A DNA stretch of 64,000 nucleotides from Bordetella parapertussis (GCA_945906815.1 CAMDRT010000007.1:1-64000); one strand, 5' to 3'. Counted from the first letter of the stretch, positions 18,507 through 27,570 are shown. Notes: a model not told the origin generated them from the letters alone. Numbers and translations: made by a program.

Positions 18507-19352
18507 TTATGCCGACGCTACGATTTTCTGCTGCTGCTGCCCCAGACCCTCGATGCCGAGCGTGACCACATCGCCCACCTTGAGGTAGAGCGGATTGGGC
18601 TTTTTGCCCATACCCACACCGGGCGGCGTGCCGGTGCAGATCACGTCGCCGGGCAACAACGTCATGAAGTTGCTGCAATAGGAAATAATTTTTCGCACAC
18701 CGAATATCATGGTGCGCGTGTTGCCGGACTGCATGCGCACGCCGTTGACATCCAGCCACATGTCGAGATTTTGCGGATCGGTCATTTCGTCCGTGGTCAC
18801 CAGCCAGGGGCCGATCGGGCCGAAGGTGTCGCAGCCCTTGCCCTTGTCCCACTGCGACGACTGCAACTGAAACGCGCGCTCGGAGACGTCGTTCGCCACA
18901 CAGTAGCCCGCGACGTAATTGAGCGAGTCCTCTTCGCTGACATATTGCGCCTTGGTGCCGATGACGATCGCGAGCTCACATTCCCAATCGAGCTTGGTGG
19001 CGTTACGCGGCATCAGGGTGTCGTCGTTCGGGCCACAGATGGAGGTGGTGGTCTTCATGAAAATGATGGGTTCGGTGGGCACTGCCATGCCGGCTTCGGC
19101 GGCGTGATCTGAATAATTCAGACCGATAGCCACGTATTTGGAGATGCCGCTAAACGGCACGCCAAAGCGTGTTGCGCCTGTGACTACCGGCAGCGTTTCC
19201 GGCTTGATTTTATTGATGCGTGCAAGATTGCGTGGTGACAGCGCCTCGGCATCCAGCGCGCCGGTGACTTTGGATAAATCACGCAATTTACCCTGTGCAT
19301 CGATAATGCCAGGCTTCTCGTTTCCCTCTTTTCCATAGCGGCAAAGCTTCAT
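18507..19352 (-). CDS. Fumarylacetoacetate hydrolase family protein
   Basis: FAH-superfamily hydrolase or lyase of 281 residues. Family members cleave C-C bonds in 2,4-dioxo acids or act as decarboxylases. AIGLNYSDHAAEAG (about 92-105), WECELAIVIG with metal-ligand acids, ANDVSERAFQ and GDVICTGTPPGVG are characteristic. GGAGGT immediately precedes the ATG. With two D-2-hydroxyacid dehydrogenases and a Gfo/Idh oxidoreductase in the operon, a role in sugar-acid or dioxo-acid breakdown is plausible but unproven. Confidence 0.88.
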   Translation of the reverse strand: MKLCRYGKEGNEKPGIIDAQGKLRDLSKVTGALDAEALSPRNLARINKIKPETLPVVTGATRFGVPFSGISKYVAIGLNYSDHAAEAGMAVPTEPIIFMKTTTSICGPNDDTLMPRNATKLDWECELAIVIGTKAQYVSEEDSLNYVAGYCVANDVSERAFQLQSSQWDKGKGCDTFGPIGPWLVTTDEMTDPQNLDMWLDVNGVRMQSGNTRTMIFGVRKIISYCSNFMTLLPGDVICTGTPPGVGMGKKPNPLYLKVGDVVTLGIEGLGQQQQKIVASA

Positions 19353-19402
19353 ACTACCTCCAGCGTTTTCAGTAAATAAACTTCAATCAGCATTGAACCG
19401 TA

Positions 19403-20392
19403 TTATAAACCGGCGCGGCTTTTTCCCTTAACCGCTTTGTTTACAACGTTGATCGGCCATACGCCGGACAGCACCCGGCGCACTTCGCCCGGTGCGCCGG
19501 CCTGCAGCCCGACCATAGCCTGCTCGCTATACCATGCCGCATGCGGATTGATAATCACGTTTTCACGTCCGCGCAGCGGGTGCGGATTGGGCAGGGGTTC
19601 CGGGTCGGTGGTGTCGAGCGCGGCGCCGGCGATTTTTTTGGCGTCGAGTGCACGCACCAACGCATCGGTGTCGATCACCGGGCCGCGCGCGCAGTTGATG
19701 ATGACGGCGTTGGGCTTCATGGCGTTGAAGGCGTCGTCGTTGATGCTGTGGCGCGTTTGCGGCGTGAGCGGCGGATGCACGGACACGAAGTCGGCTTGCT
19801 GCAACATGTCCATCAATGCCATCTTTTTGCCGGGGGCATCGAACTGACCTTCGTTCACGTAGGGGTCGGCATACAACACTTTCATGCCGAACGCAGCCGC
19901 GCGGATGGCGACTTGCCGCGCGATATTGCCAAAACCCACCAGCCCGATGGTGCTGCCCGCGAGCCGCTGTATCGGTTTTCCCGGCGGCACTTCCCATTTG
20001 CCGGCGCGCACCTGGCGATCATAAAAAGTAATTTTTCGCGCGGCGGACAGCAGCAACGCCATGGTGTGTTCGGCGACTTCTTCGATGCAGTACGTGGGAT
20101 TGTTGGTGACTATGATGCCGGCAGCGGTGGCGGCATCCAGATCAATGGTATCGACGCCGATGCCATAACGCGCAATGATCTTGCACTTGGGCATTTTTGA
20201 CATGGTGTCGGCGCTAATCGGGCCGGCGTAGGTGTTGAGCAGGGCATCACAATCGGCGGCCTCAGCGATAAACTGGTCTGGCGTTTTGGTTTGCAGCGCG
20301 GTCAACTCCGCGAGTCCGGCGAGGGTGTTTTTCTCGACGTCGAGTGACTCCCACACATAATCCGTCAATACCACTTTAGCTAATCCTGCCAT
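19403..20392 (-). CDS. D-2-hydroxyacid dehydrogenase, CtBP-like (C-terminal-binding-protein branch)
   Basis: NAD-dependent 2-hydroxyacid dehydrogenase of 329 residues. The dinucleotide motif is GLVGFGNIARQ (about 149-159). The catalytic Arg is in NCARGPVID, the Glu in DTTDPEP and the His in NPHAAWYS. NHPHAAWYS-like endings and TNNPTYCIEEVAEH place it in the CtBP-like branch rather than SerA. GAGGTG precedes the start. It is followed by a second family member on the same strand, suggesting related rather than identical substrates. Confidence 0.87.
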   Translation of the reverse strand: MAGLAKVVLTDYVWESLDVEKNTLAGLAELTALQTKTPDQFIAEAADCDALLNTYAGPISADTMSKMPKCKIIARYGIGVDTIDLDAATAAGIIVTNNPTYCIEEVAEHTMALLLSAARKITFYDRQVRAGKWEVPPGKPIQRLAGSTIGLVGFGNIARQVAIRAAAFGMKVLYADPYVNEGQFDAPGKKMALMDMLQQADFVSVHPPLTPQTRHSINDDAFNAMKPNAVIINCARGPVIDTDALVRALDAKKIAGAALDTTDPEPLPNPHPLRGRENVIINPHAAWYSEQAMVGLQAGAPGEVRRVLSGVWPINVVNKAVKGKSRAGL

Positions 20393-20425
20393 CGCTGCAC
20401 CTCAATAATTGGTGATTAAAAACAA

Positions 20426-21406
20426 TTACTTATAAATATCCGTGTTCCAGCAATGGGGCGGCTGTCTGCCCGCAAGCAGCGCCAGAATATTGTCTACCAC
20501 CACATGCGCCATTGCCTCGCGCAGTTCGCGCGTGGCGCTGCCCATGTGCGGTGTGCAAACGACATTGTTCATTTTCAGCAACTCAGGATGCGGGCGTGGT
20601 TCGTTTTCGTAGACATCGAGCCCGGCGCCGGCGATGCGTTTTTCGAGCAGCGCCTGCACCAGGGCCTGCTCATCAATAATCGGCCCGCGCGCGGAGTTGA
20701 TAAGGTAGGCGCTGGGCTTCATCCCTGCCAGTTGCGCCGCACCGATCAAATGCCGTGTTGCAGGCGTGAGTGGCATATGCACGGAAACAAAATCCGCTAG
20801 CCGAAATACTGCATCAAACGGCATCCAGGTCGCGTTCAGCTCCTGTTCCTTGTCGGGCGTCAGGCGCCGCGGGTCGTGATAGATCACCGGCATCGAAAAC
20901 CCGCGTGCGCGCTGCGCCATCGCTGTGCCCACGCCGCCGACGCCGAGTAATCCCAGGGTCTTGCGCGATACGGTGCTGCCTTCAACGTAGTTGGACTGCG
21001 AACCGGGGAATATGCCGCTGCGCATCAGGCGGTCGCCCTCGGTCACGCGCCGTACCGTGGCCAGCAATAACGCGAAGGCGAGATCGGCGGTGGCGTCGTT
21101 CAGCAGCAGCGCAGGGATCACCGTCACCGGCAGTTTGCGCGCAGTGGCGGCGGCGGTATCGATGTCCGCCGGGGTGATGGTCATCGACGCTATCGCCTTG
21201 AGCTGGGGATTGGCGTTGATCACGTCCGCATTGATCTTGTCGTGCAGCAGGCAGAAAATAATATCGTGCTCGCGCGCGGCTGTTAATAGTTCGTCTTGGG
21301 TGACGATGTGCAGCGGGTCGTGGTTGATGGTGAGATCAGCGACTTTTTCGAGGCGCTCAAGCGCGCTGCGAGCCACCGGTTGCGTCAGAAAAATTCGCGG
21401 GCGCAT
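20426..21406 (-). CDS. D-2-hydroxyacid dehydrogenase (glyoxylate/hydroxypyruvate or gluconate reductase type)
   Basis: This 326-residue NAD(P)-dependent reductase has GLLGVGGVGTAMA (about 152-164), the catalytic Arg in NSARGPIID, Glu in DVYENEP and His in TPHMGSAT. This is the GyaR/GhrB-type pattern. It sits between the PEP-synthase-like gene (9 nt upstream) and the CtBP-like gene, clearly in the same operon. The substrate is inferred only from the family. Confidence 0.87.
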   Translation of the reverse strand: MRPRIFLTQPVARSALERLEKVADLTINHDPLHIVTQDELLTAAREHDIIFCLLHDKINADVINANPQLKAIASMTITPADIDTAAATARKLPVTVIPALLLNDATADLAFALLLATVRRVTEGDRLMRSGIFPGSQSNYVEGSTVSRKTLGLLGVGGVGTAMAQRARGFSMPVIYHDPRRLTPDKEQELNATWMPFDAVFRLADFVSVHMPLTPATRHLIGAAQLAGMKPSAYLINSARGPIIDEQALVQALLEKRIAGAGLDVYENEPRPHPELLKMNNVVCTPHMGSATRELREAMAHVVVDNILALLAGRQPPHCWNTDIYK

Positions 21407-21415
21407 AGTGGGTGG

Positions 21416-22708
21416 CTAGACCATCCAGCGTACGATGCCGGCCACGCCATCCACCGCCACCTGCGCGCCATCGGGTATGGTGGTGGTGGCGTCGGCCACA
21501 CCCAGCACCATCGGTATGCCGCGCTCGCGCGCGAGTGAAGCCAGGTGAGAAGTGCTGCCGCCGAGTTCGGATACTACCGCGGACACCTGGGTCAGAATAC
21601 GACTCAGTGCGGGACCTGCACTCTTGGTAATCAGCACGTCGCCGGGCGCGACATGCGCGAGCTCGCATTCGCAGTTGACCACGCGTGCGCGGCCTGTGCC
21701 CCAGCCCACGCCGGCGGGCTGTCCGCGCAGGCGCGGATGATTGCGCCAGATTTCATCGGGGACTTTTTCCTGCGTGCCGACGTGCAGCGGGCGTGCTTGC
21801 AGCATCTTGATGCCGTCGCCGTCGTCACCTTCAACCATGGCCCATTCGATTTCGACCGGCAGGCCCATGATTTCTTCGGCACGGCGCAACAGGCCGCCTA
21901 GCCGCGCGACTTGCGCGTCGTTGAGGCAGCGCTTCGGTGTGTCGTTTTTTTTGGGTGGCGTGAATTTGCGATGCAAGCAGCCGACCGCGTGATACTTGGG
22001 GCCGACAGCCGCTTCGGTGAGTTCCGCCTCACGTGACAGCAGGTAACGATCAGGGGTGACTTCACCCTGCGCGATGCTGGAGCCTAGGCCCCAGGTCGCG
22101 TTGATCAGCATGCCGCCATCCACCGTCTGCGACAGTCCGCCGCCCGCCGCCAACGCCGGTATCAGCGGTTGGATGATCAGCGCCATCGCGGTATCCGCCG
22201 GGTCGAGATCATGTGTGGCCATGTAGCGCAATGCGCGCGTCGACCACAGCGCTGCCCAGCAGGCGCGAATCGCGGTCTGAAAATCGGTTTCGTCCTCGAG
22301 ATCGAGAAAGCTTTCAAACTGTCCGGCAAAGCTGGAACCGAAGCGGTCTTCCACCAGTGCCGATGAACGCACCACGATGGGCAGGCCGTGTTGGGCTTTG
22401 ATGCTGTTCCACACCGCCAGCAGCGGTTCGAGTATTTCCGGCGTGATGGGTTCATCCATCAGGCCGATTTTCATATTCAGCGCGTAGCGGCGCGCCTGTG
22501 CGCCATCGTCCGCCGCAAACGCGCCGCGCGCGGATGCTTCCAGACCCAGCGCTTTGATTTGCAGCCGATAGGCGTCTGCCGACAGGCAATAGCCGCCGGG
22601 CGTGGGCAGACCTGCATGGGCCAGCCTTGCCAGATTGGCGCCCTTGGGGCCAAAGCGGGCAACGTCGGCAGCTTCGGGGGATGAGAGGGGAACGAGTAAT
22701 GCGGACAT
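21416..22708 (-). CDS. PEP-synthase-like protein: ATP-grasp plus mobile His domain, no central substrate domain
   Basis: A 430-residue protein. Residues 1-330 are a PPDK_N-type ATP-grasp domain (GPKGANLARL near 20, VVRSSALVEDR, QPLIPA, WGLGSSIAQGEVTPDRY, EWAMVEG, LQARPL). The last 80 or so residues are a PEP-utiliser mobile domain with the phospho-His in GGSTSHLASLARERG. The PEP/pyruvate TIM barrel of PEP synthase (about 790 residues) is absent, as is a large central domain like that of rifampicin phosphotransferase. Phenylphosphate synthase splits related domains over separate subunits. I chose the ATG giving MSALLVPLSS because longer readings overlap the upstream gene. Acceptor unknown. Confidence 0.8.
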   Translation of the reverse strand: MSALLVPLSSPEAADVARFGPKGANLARLAHAGLPTPGGYCLSADAYRLQIKALGLEASARGAFAADDGAQARRYALNMKIGLMDEPITPEILEPLLAVWNSIKAQHGLPIVVRSSALVEDRFGSSFAGQFESFLDLEDETDFQTAIRACWAALWSTRALRYMATHDLDPADTAMALIIQPLIPALAAGGGLSQTVDGGMLINATWGLGSSIAQGEVTPDRYLLSREAELTEAAVGPKYHAVGCLHRKFTPPKKNDTPKRCLNDAQVARLGGLLRRAEEIMGLPVEIEWAMVEGDDGDGIKMLQARPLHVGTQEKVPDEIWRNHPRLRGQPAGVGWGTGRARVVNCECELAHVAPGDVLITKSAGPALSRILTQVSAVVSELGGSTSHLASLARERGIPMVLGVADATTTIPDGAQVAVDGVAGIVRWMV

Positions 22709-22715
22709 AGGGGTC

Positions 22716-23759
22716 TCAGCCTTCGCGCGAATCAATGACCAAGCGCAATACGCCATTGGCGTTGCCTTCGTATTCCTTAAACGCCTGATCTGTTTTAGAC
22801 AGCGGAAAGGTGCCTGAAACAAAACCCTTGATATCGATTTTGCCTTGCGATACCAGGTCTATCGACGGCGCCATATCGGTAGGATGCAGCGCGCGCGAAC
22901 CGATGATGCTGATTTCCTTGTAGTAGAGCGGAAAGGTGGTGAATGTCGTGCAGCACTCGTGACTAATCGCATAGGGAGACAGACGCCCGCCGGGTTTCAA
23001 CATAGCTATCGCCACTGCCAGCATGGCTGCGCCGCCAACGGTATCGATCACCACGTCGGCGCCTTCATGGTCAGTAAGGCGCATCACTTCGCTGAGGGCT
23101 TTTTCCGCGCTCACACCGAGCGCGTGATGCGCCCCCATGCGCAGCGCCATATCGAGCTTCCACTGGGTGCGCGATACCGCGATGACTGGATAGGCGCCGG
23201 CAAGGGCTGCGAATTGTGTATGCAACAGGCCCGTGGTGCCCTGACCTATCACCACCACGGATTCGCCCGCTTTGAGCGCCAGCCGGTCCTGCGCATGTTT
23301 TATGGTTGCCAGCGTCTCGATGAGCGTGGCGTCATCCAGCGCCAAATCAGCGGGCAGGAGGTGTGCATATTTACCCGCCACATGCACCAGCTCGGCGAGA
23401 GAGCCATCGACTTCGCGTCCGAACAGCCCTGCGTTGCGGCACAGGTTTTGCCTGTCGCGTTGACACATATCGCAATGACCGCAGGAGATGATCGGATTGA
23501 TGATAACCGCATCGCCCGCTTTGACATGCGTGACTTTTTCGCCGGCAGACTCAACCACGCCAGTGGATTCATGCCCCATCACTAGCGGATATTTCAGGTT
23601 GGCGTACAGACCCTTGAAGATGCCCAGGTCGGTGTGACAGATCGCGGTGGCGGCAATGCGCACCACCACATGATCCGGTGCCAGCGCCGGAAGGGTGCGG
23701 TCAATAATAGAAAAAGACCGCGGCGCCGTGAGCATCGCGGTTTTGGAAGTGAAAGCCAT
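22716..23759 (-). CDS. Zinc-dependent alcohol dehydrogenase (MDR family)
   Basis: Medium-chain dehydrogenase of 347 residues. Catalytic zinc ligands are in ATAICHTDL (Cys near 40) and GHESTGVVE (His near 63). The structural zinc lobe CGHCDMCQRDRQNLC (about 92-106) is intact. The NAD(P)-binding segment is VVIGQGTTGLL. It is 7 nt upstream of the PEP-synthase-like gene in the same operon. The long IR element 23790-23900 lies just upstream. Natural substrate unknown. Confidence 0.88.
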   Translation of the reverse strand: MAFTSKTAMLTAPRSFSIIDRTLPALAPDHVVVRIAATAICHTDLGIFKGLYANLKYPLVMGHESTGVVESAGEKVTHVKAGDAVIINPIISCGHCDMCQRDRQNLCRNAGLFGREVDGSLAELVHVAGKYAHLLPADLALDDATLIETLATIKHAQDRLALKAGESVVVIGQGTTGLLHTQFAALAGAYPVIAVSRTQWKLDMALRMGAHHALGVSAEKALSEVMRLTDHEGADVVIDTVGGAAMLAVAIAMLKPGGRLSPYAISHECCTTFTTFPLYYKEISIIGSRALHPTDMAPSIDLVSQGKIDIKGFVSGTFPLSKTDQAFKEYEGNANGVLRLVIDSREG

Positions 23760-23789
23760 TGTGAGAAAGTATGCCCTCGCACTGGAGTT

Positions 23790-23900
23790 CCTCCCCCTTC
23801 AAGGGCAAGGGTACACTTGAAGCGAAGCGGGAGGGTTAGGCGGGGGATCGGGTCTGCGTCAACCCCATCCCCACCCTAGCCCTCCCCTTGAAGGGGAGGG
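23790..23900. repeat. Long inverted-repeat element (REP/MITE-like dyad)
   Basis: The outer arms contain CCTCCCCCTTCAAGGG (from 23790) and CCTTGAAGGGGAGGG (to 23900). The inner arms, 23829-23852 and 23863-23886, pair over about 24 bp with few mismatches (GGGAGGGTTAGGCGGGG against CCCCACCCTAGCCCTCCC). Similar CCCTCCCC/GGGGAGGG dyads are seen between genes in many proteobacteria. Here it sits between the M24 gene and the alcohol dehydrogenase on the transcribed minus strand. No transposase is attached. Confidence 0.7.
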
Positions 23901-23905
23901 AATTC

Positions 23906-25183
23906 TTAGCGCCCGGGCAGCTTGCCGTAGTTGCAGTAACCCGGCATCGGATCAACCACCGTGATCTGCTCCACCGGGAAGTTGGACACGATCTCTACGC
24001 TGTCTTTGTGCACGATCAGCATTTCTTCGATACGCACACCCCATTGATGGGTCTTGCCGTGCTGGGTTTCCAGCGCGAACACCATGCCTTCTTTAATCTC
24101 GATCGGGTGATCGAGCGACCAGATGCGCGAAATCACCGGCTGATCGTATTGCGCGAGGCCCAGCCCATGGCCCCACAGATTGGCGGCGGCCTGATCTTCT
24201 TCTTCGTAGCCCCAGGTGTCTTTCGCCGACGGCCATTTCAGTGCGATATCGCGCGTGGTGACGCCGACTTTAACCGCCTTGATGGAGTCATACAGCCAGC
24301 CCAGCGCCATAGCGTAAATGTCTTTTTGCTCCTGATTCGGCTCGCGGCCCACCATGTAGGTGCGGTAGTAGCAGGACTTGTAACCATTCCACGTCAGCGC
24401 AGCGAGGTCCATGAACACCATGTCGCCGGGCTTGATGATGCGATCGGAGAAGTTGCGCCAGTTCGGCCAGGTATTGAGGCCCGAGGACACGATCACGTCT
24501 TCCACGTCTTCCATGCCCGGAATGTCGTAGAGGAACTTCATGATGTGCGCGGTCAACTGGTTTTCGGTGAGGCCCGGCTTCAGGAAGCGCATGAATTCCC
24601 AGTGGGCAGCATCGCCGATGGCGCCGACCTGGCGCATACACTCGTGTTCATCTTCGTTCTTGACGGCGCGCGCTTCCATCATCGGCGTCATGCCGTCAAC
24701 CCAGTCGATCTTCTCGTCCTTGAAGATCTGGATCATGTTGATATCGACGAAATCGACGCCGAGCTTTTGTCCGTCAACGCCGCTCTTTTTCATTTCCTTT
24801 TTAATCGCGTTGGTGAACTTGGTCACCTGCTGCAAAGAGGCGGCACCCGCGGCACCCTTGATCCAGGCATAGGAATATTTGATGTTTTCCTTGGGGATCC
24901 ACGGCGAGTGCTTGGCGATATGCACGCCGATGTCGCCTTGCTCGAACAGCACCGGCGCGTCATCGCCGCACAGCAGGGCGTAGCGCAGGCCGGGCTTCAG
25001 GCGGTTCCAGCCGGGGGTGAGGGTGCTGGTTACATAACGGACATTTTCGTCATACATCAGCAACATCGCGCCTAGGCCGTGCGCCTTCATGCGTTCGCGC
25101 GCGCGCGCCAGACGATGCTTGCGCAGCCGGTCCCAGTTAATCCGCTCTTGCCAATCGAGGCCTACCATGCCGACATTTGCCAT
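23906..25183 (-). CDS. M24-fold protein, creatinase/aminopeptidase-P-like, altered metal site
   Basis: The 425-residue protein has an N-terminal creatinase domain (YDENVRYVTS near 44) and a C-terminal pita-bread domain. Expected M24 ligands are partly present: Asp in FMDLAAL, His in GHGLGLAQ, Glu in ALETQHG and Glu in RIEEM. The second Asp is replaced (GYKSCYYRTY against GYxSDxTRT), and the usual HExP is YDQP. This suggests a non-peptidase chemistry as in creatinase or DMSP lyase DddP rather than proline aminopeptidase. AGGAG precedes the ATG. It is the first gene of the minus-strand operon, divergent from the deacetylase-family gene. Confidence 0.85.
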   Translation of the reverse strand: MANVGMVGLDWQERINWDRLRKHRLARARERMKAHGLGAMLLMYDENVRYVTSTLTPGWNRLKPGLRYALLCGDDAPVLFEQGDIGVHIAKHSPWIPKENIKYSYAWIKGAAGAASLQQVTKFTNAIKKEMKKSGVDGQKLGVDFVDINMIQIFKDEKIDWVDGMTPMMEARAVKNEDEHECMRQVGAIGDAAHWEFMRFLKPGLTENQLTAHIMKFLYDIPGMEDVEDVIVSSGLNTWPNWRNFSDRIIKPGDMVFMDLAALTWNGYKSCYYRTYMVGREPNQEQKDIYAMALGWLYDSIKAVKVGVTTRDIALKWPSAKDTWGYEEEDQAAANLWGHGLGLAQYDQPVISRIWSLDHPIEIKEGMVFALETQHGKTHQWGVRIEEMLIVHKDSVEIVSNFPVEQITVVDPMPGYCNYGKLPGR

Positions 25184-25214
25184 TACGCTCTCCTGATGTT
25201 GCTAGTTTTTTGCA

Positions 25215-25245
25215 ATTGTAAACAACGAAAATACAACGAAAACAA
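25215..25245 (-). promoter_or_regulatory. Candidate promoter of the M24 operon with tandem 11-nt repeats
   Basis: On the minus strand, TTGTTT (25240-25245) and TACAAT (25215-25220) have a 19-nt spacer. Two tandem 11-nt copies of ACAACGAAAA(T/C) at 25222-25243 lie within this promoter. An 11-nt period is about one DNA helical turn, which would suit a regulator binding one face. No regulator gene is adjacent. Confidence 0.35.
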
Positions 25246-25448
25246 ACATTTAGTGCTATCCCGGTGCCGCACTCCGGGTGGATGAGCAGGCGCAACTGGA
25301 TCACAAGCAAGCGGTGTAGCAGCGGGGGATTTTGCGAGGCCAACTATTGCACGATTTTGCCTTGAAATACAAGCAAATTCAATGACATTGCAACGCATGT
25401 TATCGTTCGTGCCTGAGCTTAGATTGCGATGCAGCAGAATTGGGAGCT

Positions 25449-26306
25449 ATGAAACAACATATCGCCTGCCTGACCTTCGACTTCGATGCCATGTCGGGAT
25501 TTATTGCGCGCGGCATGACGTCGCCCTCACCTATTTCCCGCGGTGAGTTTGGCGCGAATGTCGGCGCGCAACGTATCCTTGACCTGCTGAAAAAATATGC
25601 AGTGCCCTCAAGCTGGTACATCCCCGGACACACGCTTGAAACCTACCCGGCGCAATGTCAGCGGGTGTTTGACGCGGGCCACGAAATCGGCCATCACGGC
25701 TGGACCCATGTGCCGCCGGCTGCAATGACGCGCGAGCAGGAAGAAAGCACCCTCGTGCGCGCTAACGAGCAAATCAAAAAACTCACCGGGCACTACGCAC
25801 GTGGCTACCGTTCGCCTTCGTGGGACCTGAGTGCGCATTCGGTGGAACTGCTGTTGAAGCACGGCTTTGACTACGATAGCAGTATGATGGGCGACGACTA
25901 CACGCCGTACCGCGTGCGCCAGGGTGATGTGATCGAGCTGGAAAAACCGGCGCTGTTCGGTGCCGCCACGCGGCTGATCGAAATGCCGGTCAGTTGGTCG
26001 CTCGACGACTACCCGCACTTTGAATTTGTGCGCACCCCTACCACCATACTGCCGGGCAATATGAACGCGCATCATGTGCTGCAAAACTGGAGCGATGATT
26101 TTATCTACCTGCGCGATCATCTCGAGTGGGGCGTGATTACCTATACCTTTCACCCGTTCGTGATCGGACGCGGTCATCGCATGATCGTGCTGGAAAAACT
26201 GCTGCGCACCCTCAAAGACAACGGTGCGGTATTCATGCGGCTCGGTGATGCGGCTGCTGCGTTTGACCTGCGCTCAAAAAATCATCAAATGCAGGCTACG
26301 GTGTAG
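25449..26306 (+). CDS. Polysaccharide deacetylase (CE4/NodB-fold) family protein
   Basis: A 285-residue NodB-fold metalloenzyme. Motifs are TFDFDAMS (metal Asp region, about 9-16), GHEIGHHGWTH (two His metal ligands near 81-87) and YRSPSWDLS. PuuE-type allantoinases and cyclic imidases also belong to this fold, and there is no secretion signal, so a cytoplasmic C-N hydrolase is as likely as a polysaccharide deacetylase. GGGAG lies close to the ATG. It is divergent from the creatinase-like M24 gene and followed by an Old Yellow Enzyme. Confidence 0.82.
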   Translation: MKQHIACLTFDFDAMSGFIARGMTSPSPISRGEFGANVGAQRILDLLKKYAVPSSWYIPGHTLETYPAQCQRVFDAGHEIGHHGWTHVPPAAMTREQEESTLVRANEQIKKLTGHYARGYRSPSWDLSAHSVELLLKHGFDYDSSMMGDDYTPYRVRQGDVIELEKPALFGAATRLIEMPVSWSLDDYPHFEFVRTPTTILPGNMNAHHVLQNWSDDFIYLRDHLEWGVITYTFHPFVIGRGHRMIVLEKLLRTLKDNGAVFMRLGDAAAAFDLRSKNHQMQATV

Positions 26307-26400
26307 TGTGGAAAACAGCGAGTATGCGACAATTCAACAATCATACCCACACCCAGTACTGAATCCCATCACCGGTTTATCAATTGCAAAGGAAAATGTA

Positions 26401-27570
26401 GTGGAAGCCCAATTGTTTTCACCGCTGCAGATACGCGGCGTGACGCTGAAGAATCGAATTGTTCTATCACCGATGCTGCAGTACTGCGCGGACAACGGTC
26501 ATGTCAACGACTGGCACCTCATGCACTACGGCAAGTTTGCCGCCGGCGGCACCGGGCTGGTGTTCGTGGAATCCACCAAGGTCGATCCGCGCGGCTGCTC
26601 CACGCCGCGCGATCTGGGTCTGTGGAAAGACGATTTCATCGCGCCGCTCAAGCGCATCACCGATCTGGTCAGGCGCAACGGCGCGGTGCCCGCATTGCAA
26701 CTGGGCCATTCAGGGCGCAAGGCGCGCCGTAGCGTGCCGTGGGAAGGGCGCGCACCGCTGGCGACCTGCCCGGGTGTGGATCACGGCGAAGCATGGGAAC
26801 TGATTGCGCCGAGCGCGGTTGCGTTCAACAGCAAATACGCGGTGCCGCGCGCGATGACGCAGGACGACATACAGGAAGCGATATCGAATTGGGGGCAGGC
26901 CGCACGGCGCGCCAATGCAGCCGGCTTCGACGTGCTGGAAATTCACGGCGCACATGGCTATCTGTTGCATCAATTTTTGTCGCCGGTGGCCAATCAGCGC
27001 AGTGACGAATTTGGCGGCACGCCCGAAAAACGCATGCGTTTCCCGATCGAGGTGGTGCGCGAAGTGCGCAAGTACTGGCCGGAACACAAACCGCTATTCC
27101 TGCGCATGTCGGCGGTGGACGAAGCGGGCTGGAGCACCGACGACAGCAGTGCTGTGGCGCGCGTGCTCAAAACGCACGGCGTGGATGTGATCGATTGCAG
27201 TGCAGGCGGCATGTCCGACGCCAGCACGGCAGATGTCGCGCCGAGTTATGGCTATCAGGTGCCGTATGCGCGGGCCATCAGGGCCGGCGCGGATATAAAA
27301 ACCATGGCCGTGGGCATGATCATCCACGCCGATCAGGCGGAAGAAATCATCCGTTCGGGCGGTGCGGATCTGGTGGCGCTGGGGCGCGAATTCTTGCACA
27401 ACCCAAACTGGCCGATAGACGCCGCACAAAAGCTGGAGGTGGAGTCGCCTTTTGCCAATGTGGGGCAGTCGCTGGGATATTGGCTGGGAAAACGGGCGGC
27501 CAATCGCGTGGGCATCATGCCATCGACATGGCAGCGCGGGATCAACGATAGTGCAGGCAATGCCCGTTAA
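26401..27570 (+). CDS. NADH:flavin oxidoreductase (Old Yellow Enzyme family)
   Basis: FMN-dependent ene-reductase or dehydrogenase of about 389 residues. LFSPLQIRGVTLKNRIVLSPM is the typical start. LQLGHSGRKA, IHGAHGYLLHQFLSP and the FMN-phosphate-binding GGADLVALGREFLHNPNWP segment are conserved. I place the start at a GTG preceded by AAAGGA; an earlier in-frame GTG just after the deacetylase stop would add 31 residues. The substrate is unknown. Confidence 0.87.
   Translation: MEAQLFSPLQIRGVTLKNRIVLSPMLQYCADNGHVNDWHLMHYGKFAAGGTGLVFVESTKVDPRGCSTPRDLGLWKDDFIAPLKRITDLVRRNGAVPALQLGHSGRKARRSVPWEGRAPLATCPGVDHGEAWELIAPSAVAFNSKYAVPRAMTQDDIQEAISNWGQAARRANAAGFDVLEIHGAHGYLLHQFLSPVANQRSDEFGGTPEKRMRFPIEVVREVRKYWPEHKPLFLRMSAVDEAGWSTDDSSAVARVLKTHGVDVIDCSAGGMSDASTADVAPSYGYQVPYARAIRAGADIKTMAVGMIIHADQAEEIIRSGGADLVALGREFLHNPNWPIDAAQKLEVESPFANVGQSLGYWLGKRAANRVGIMPSTWQRGINDSAGNAR

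Noticed and set aside
23888..25075. Long plus-strand reading frame opposite the M24 gene
   Set aside because: The minus-strand protein has domain motifs and a ribosome site; the plus-strand frame has neither.
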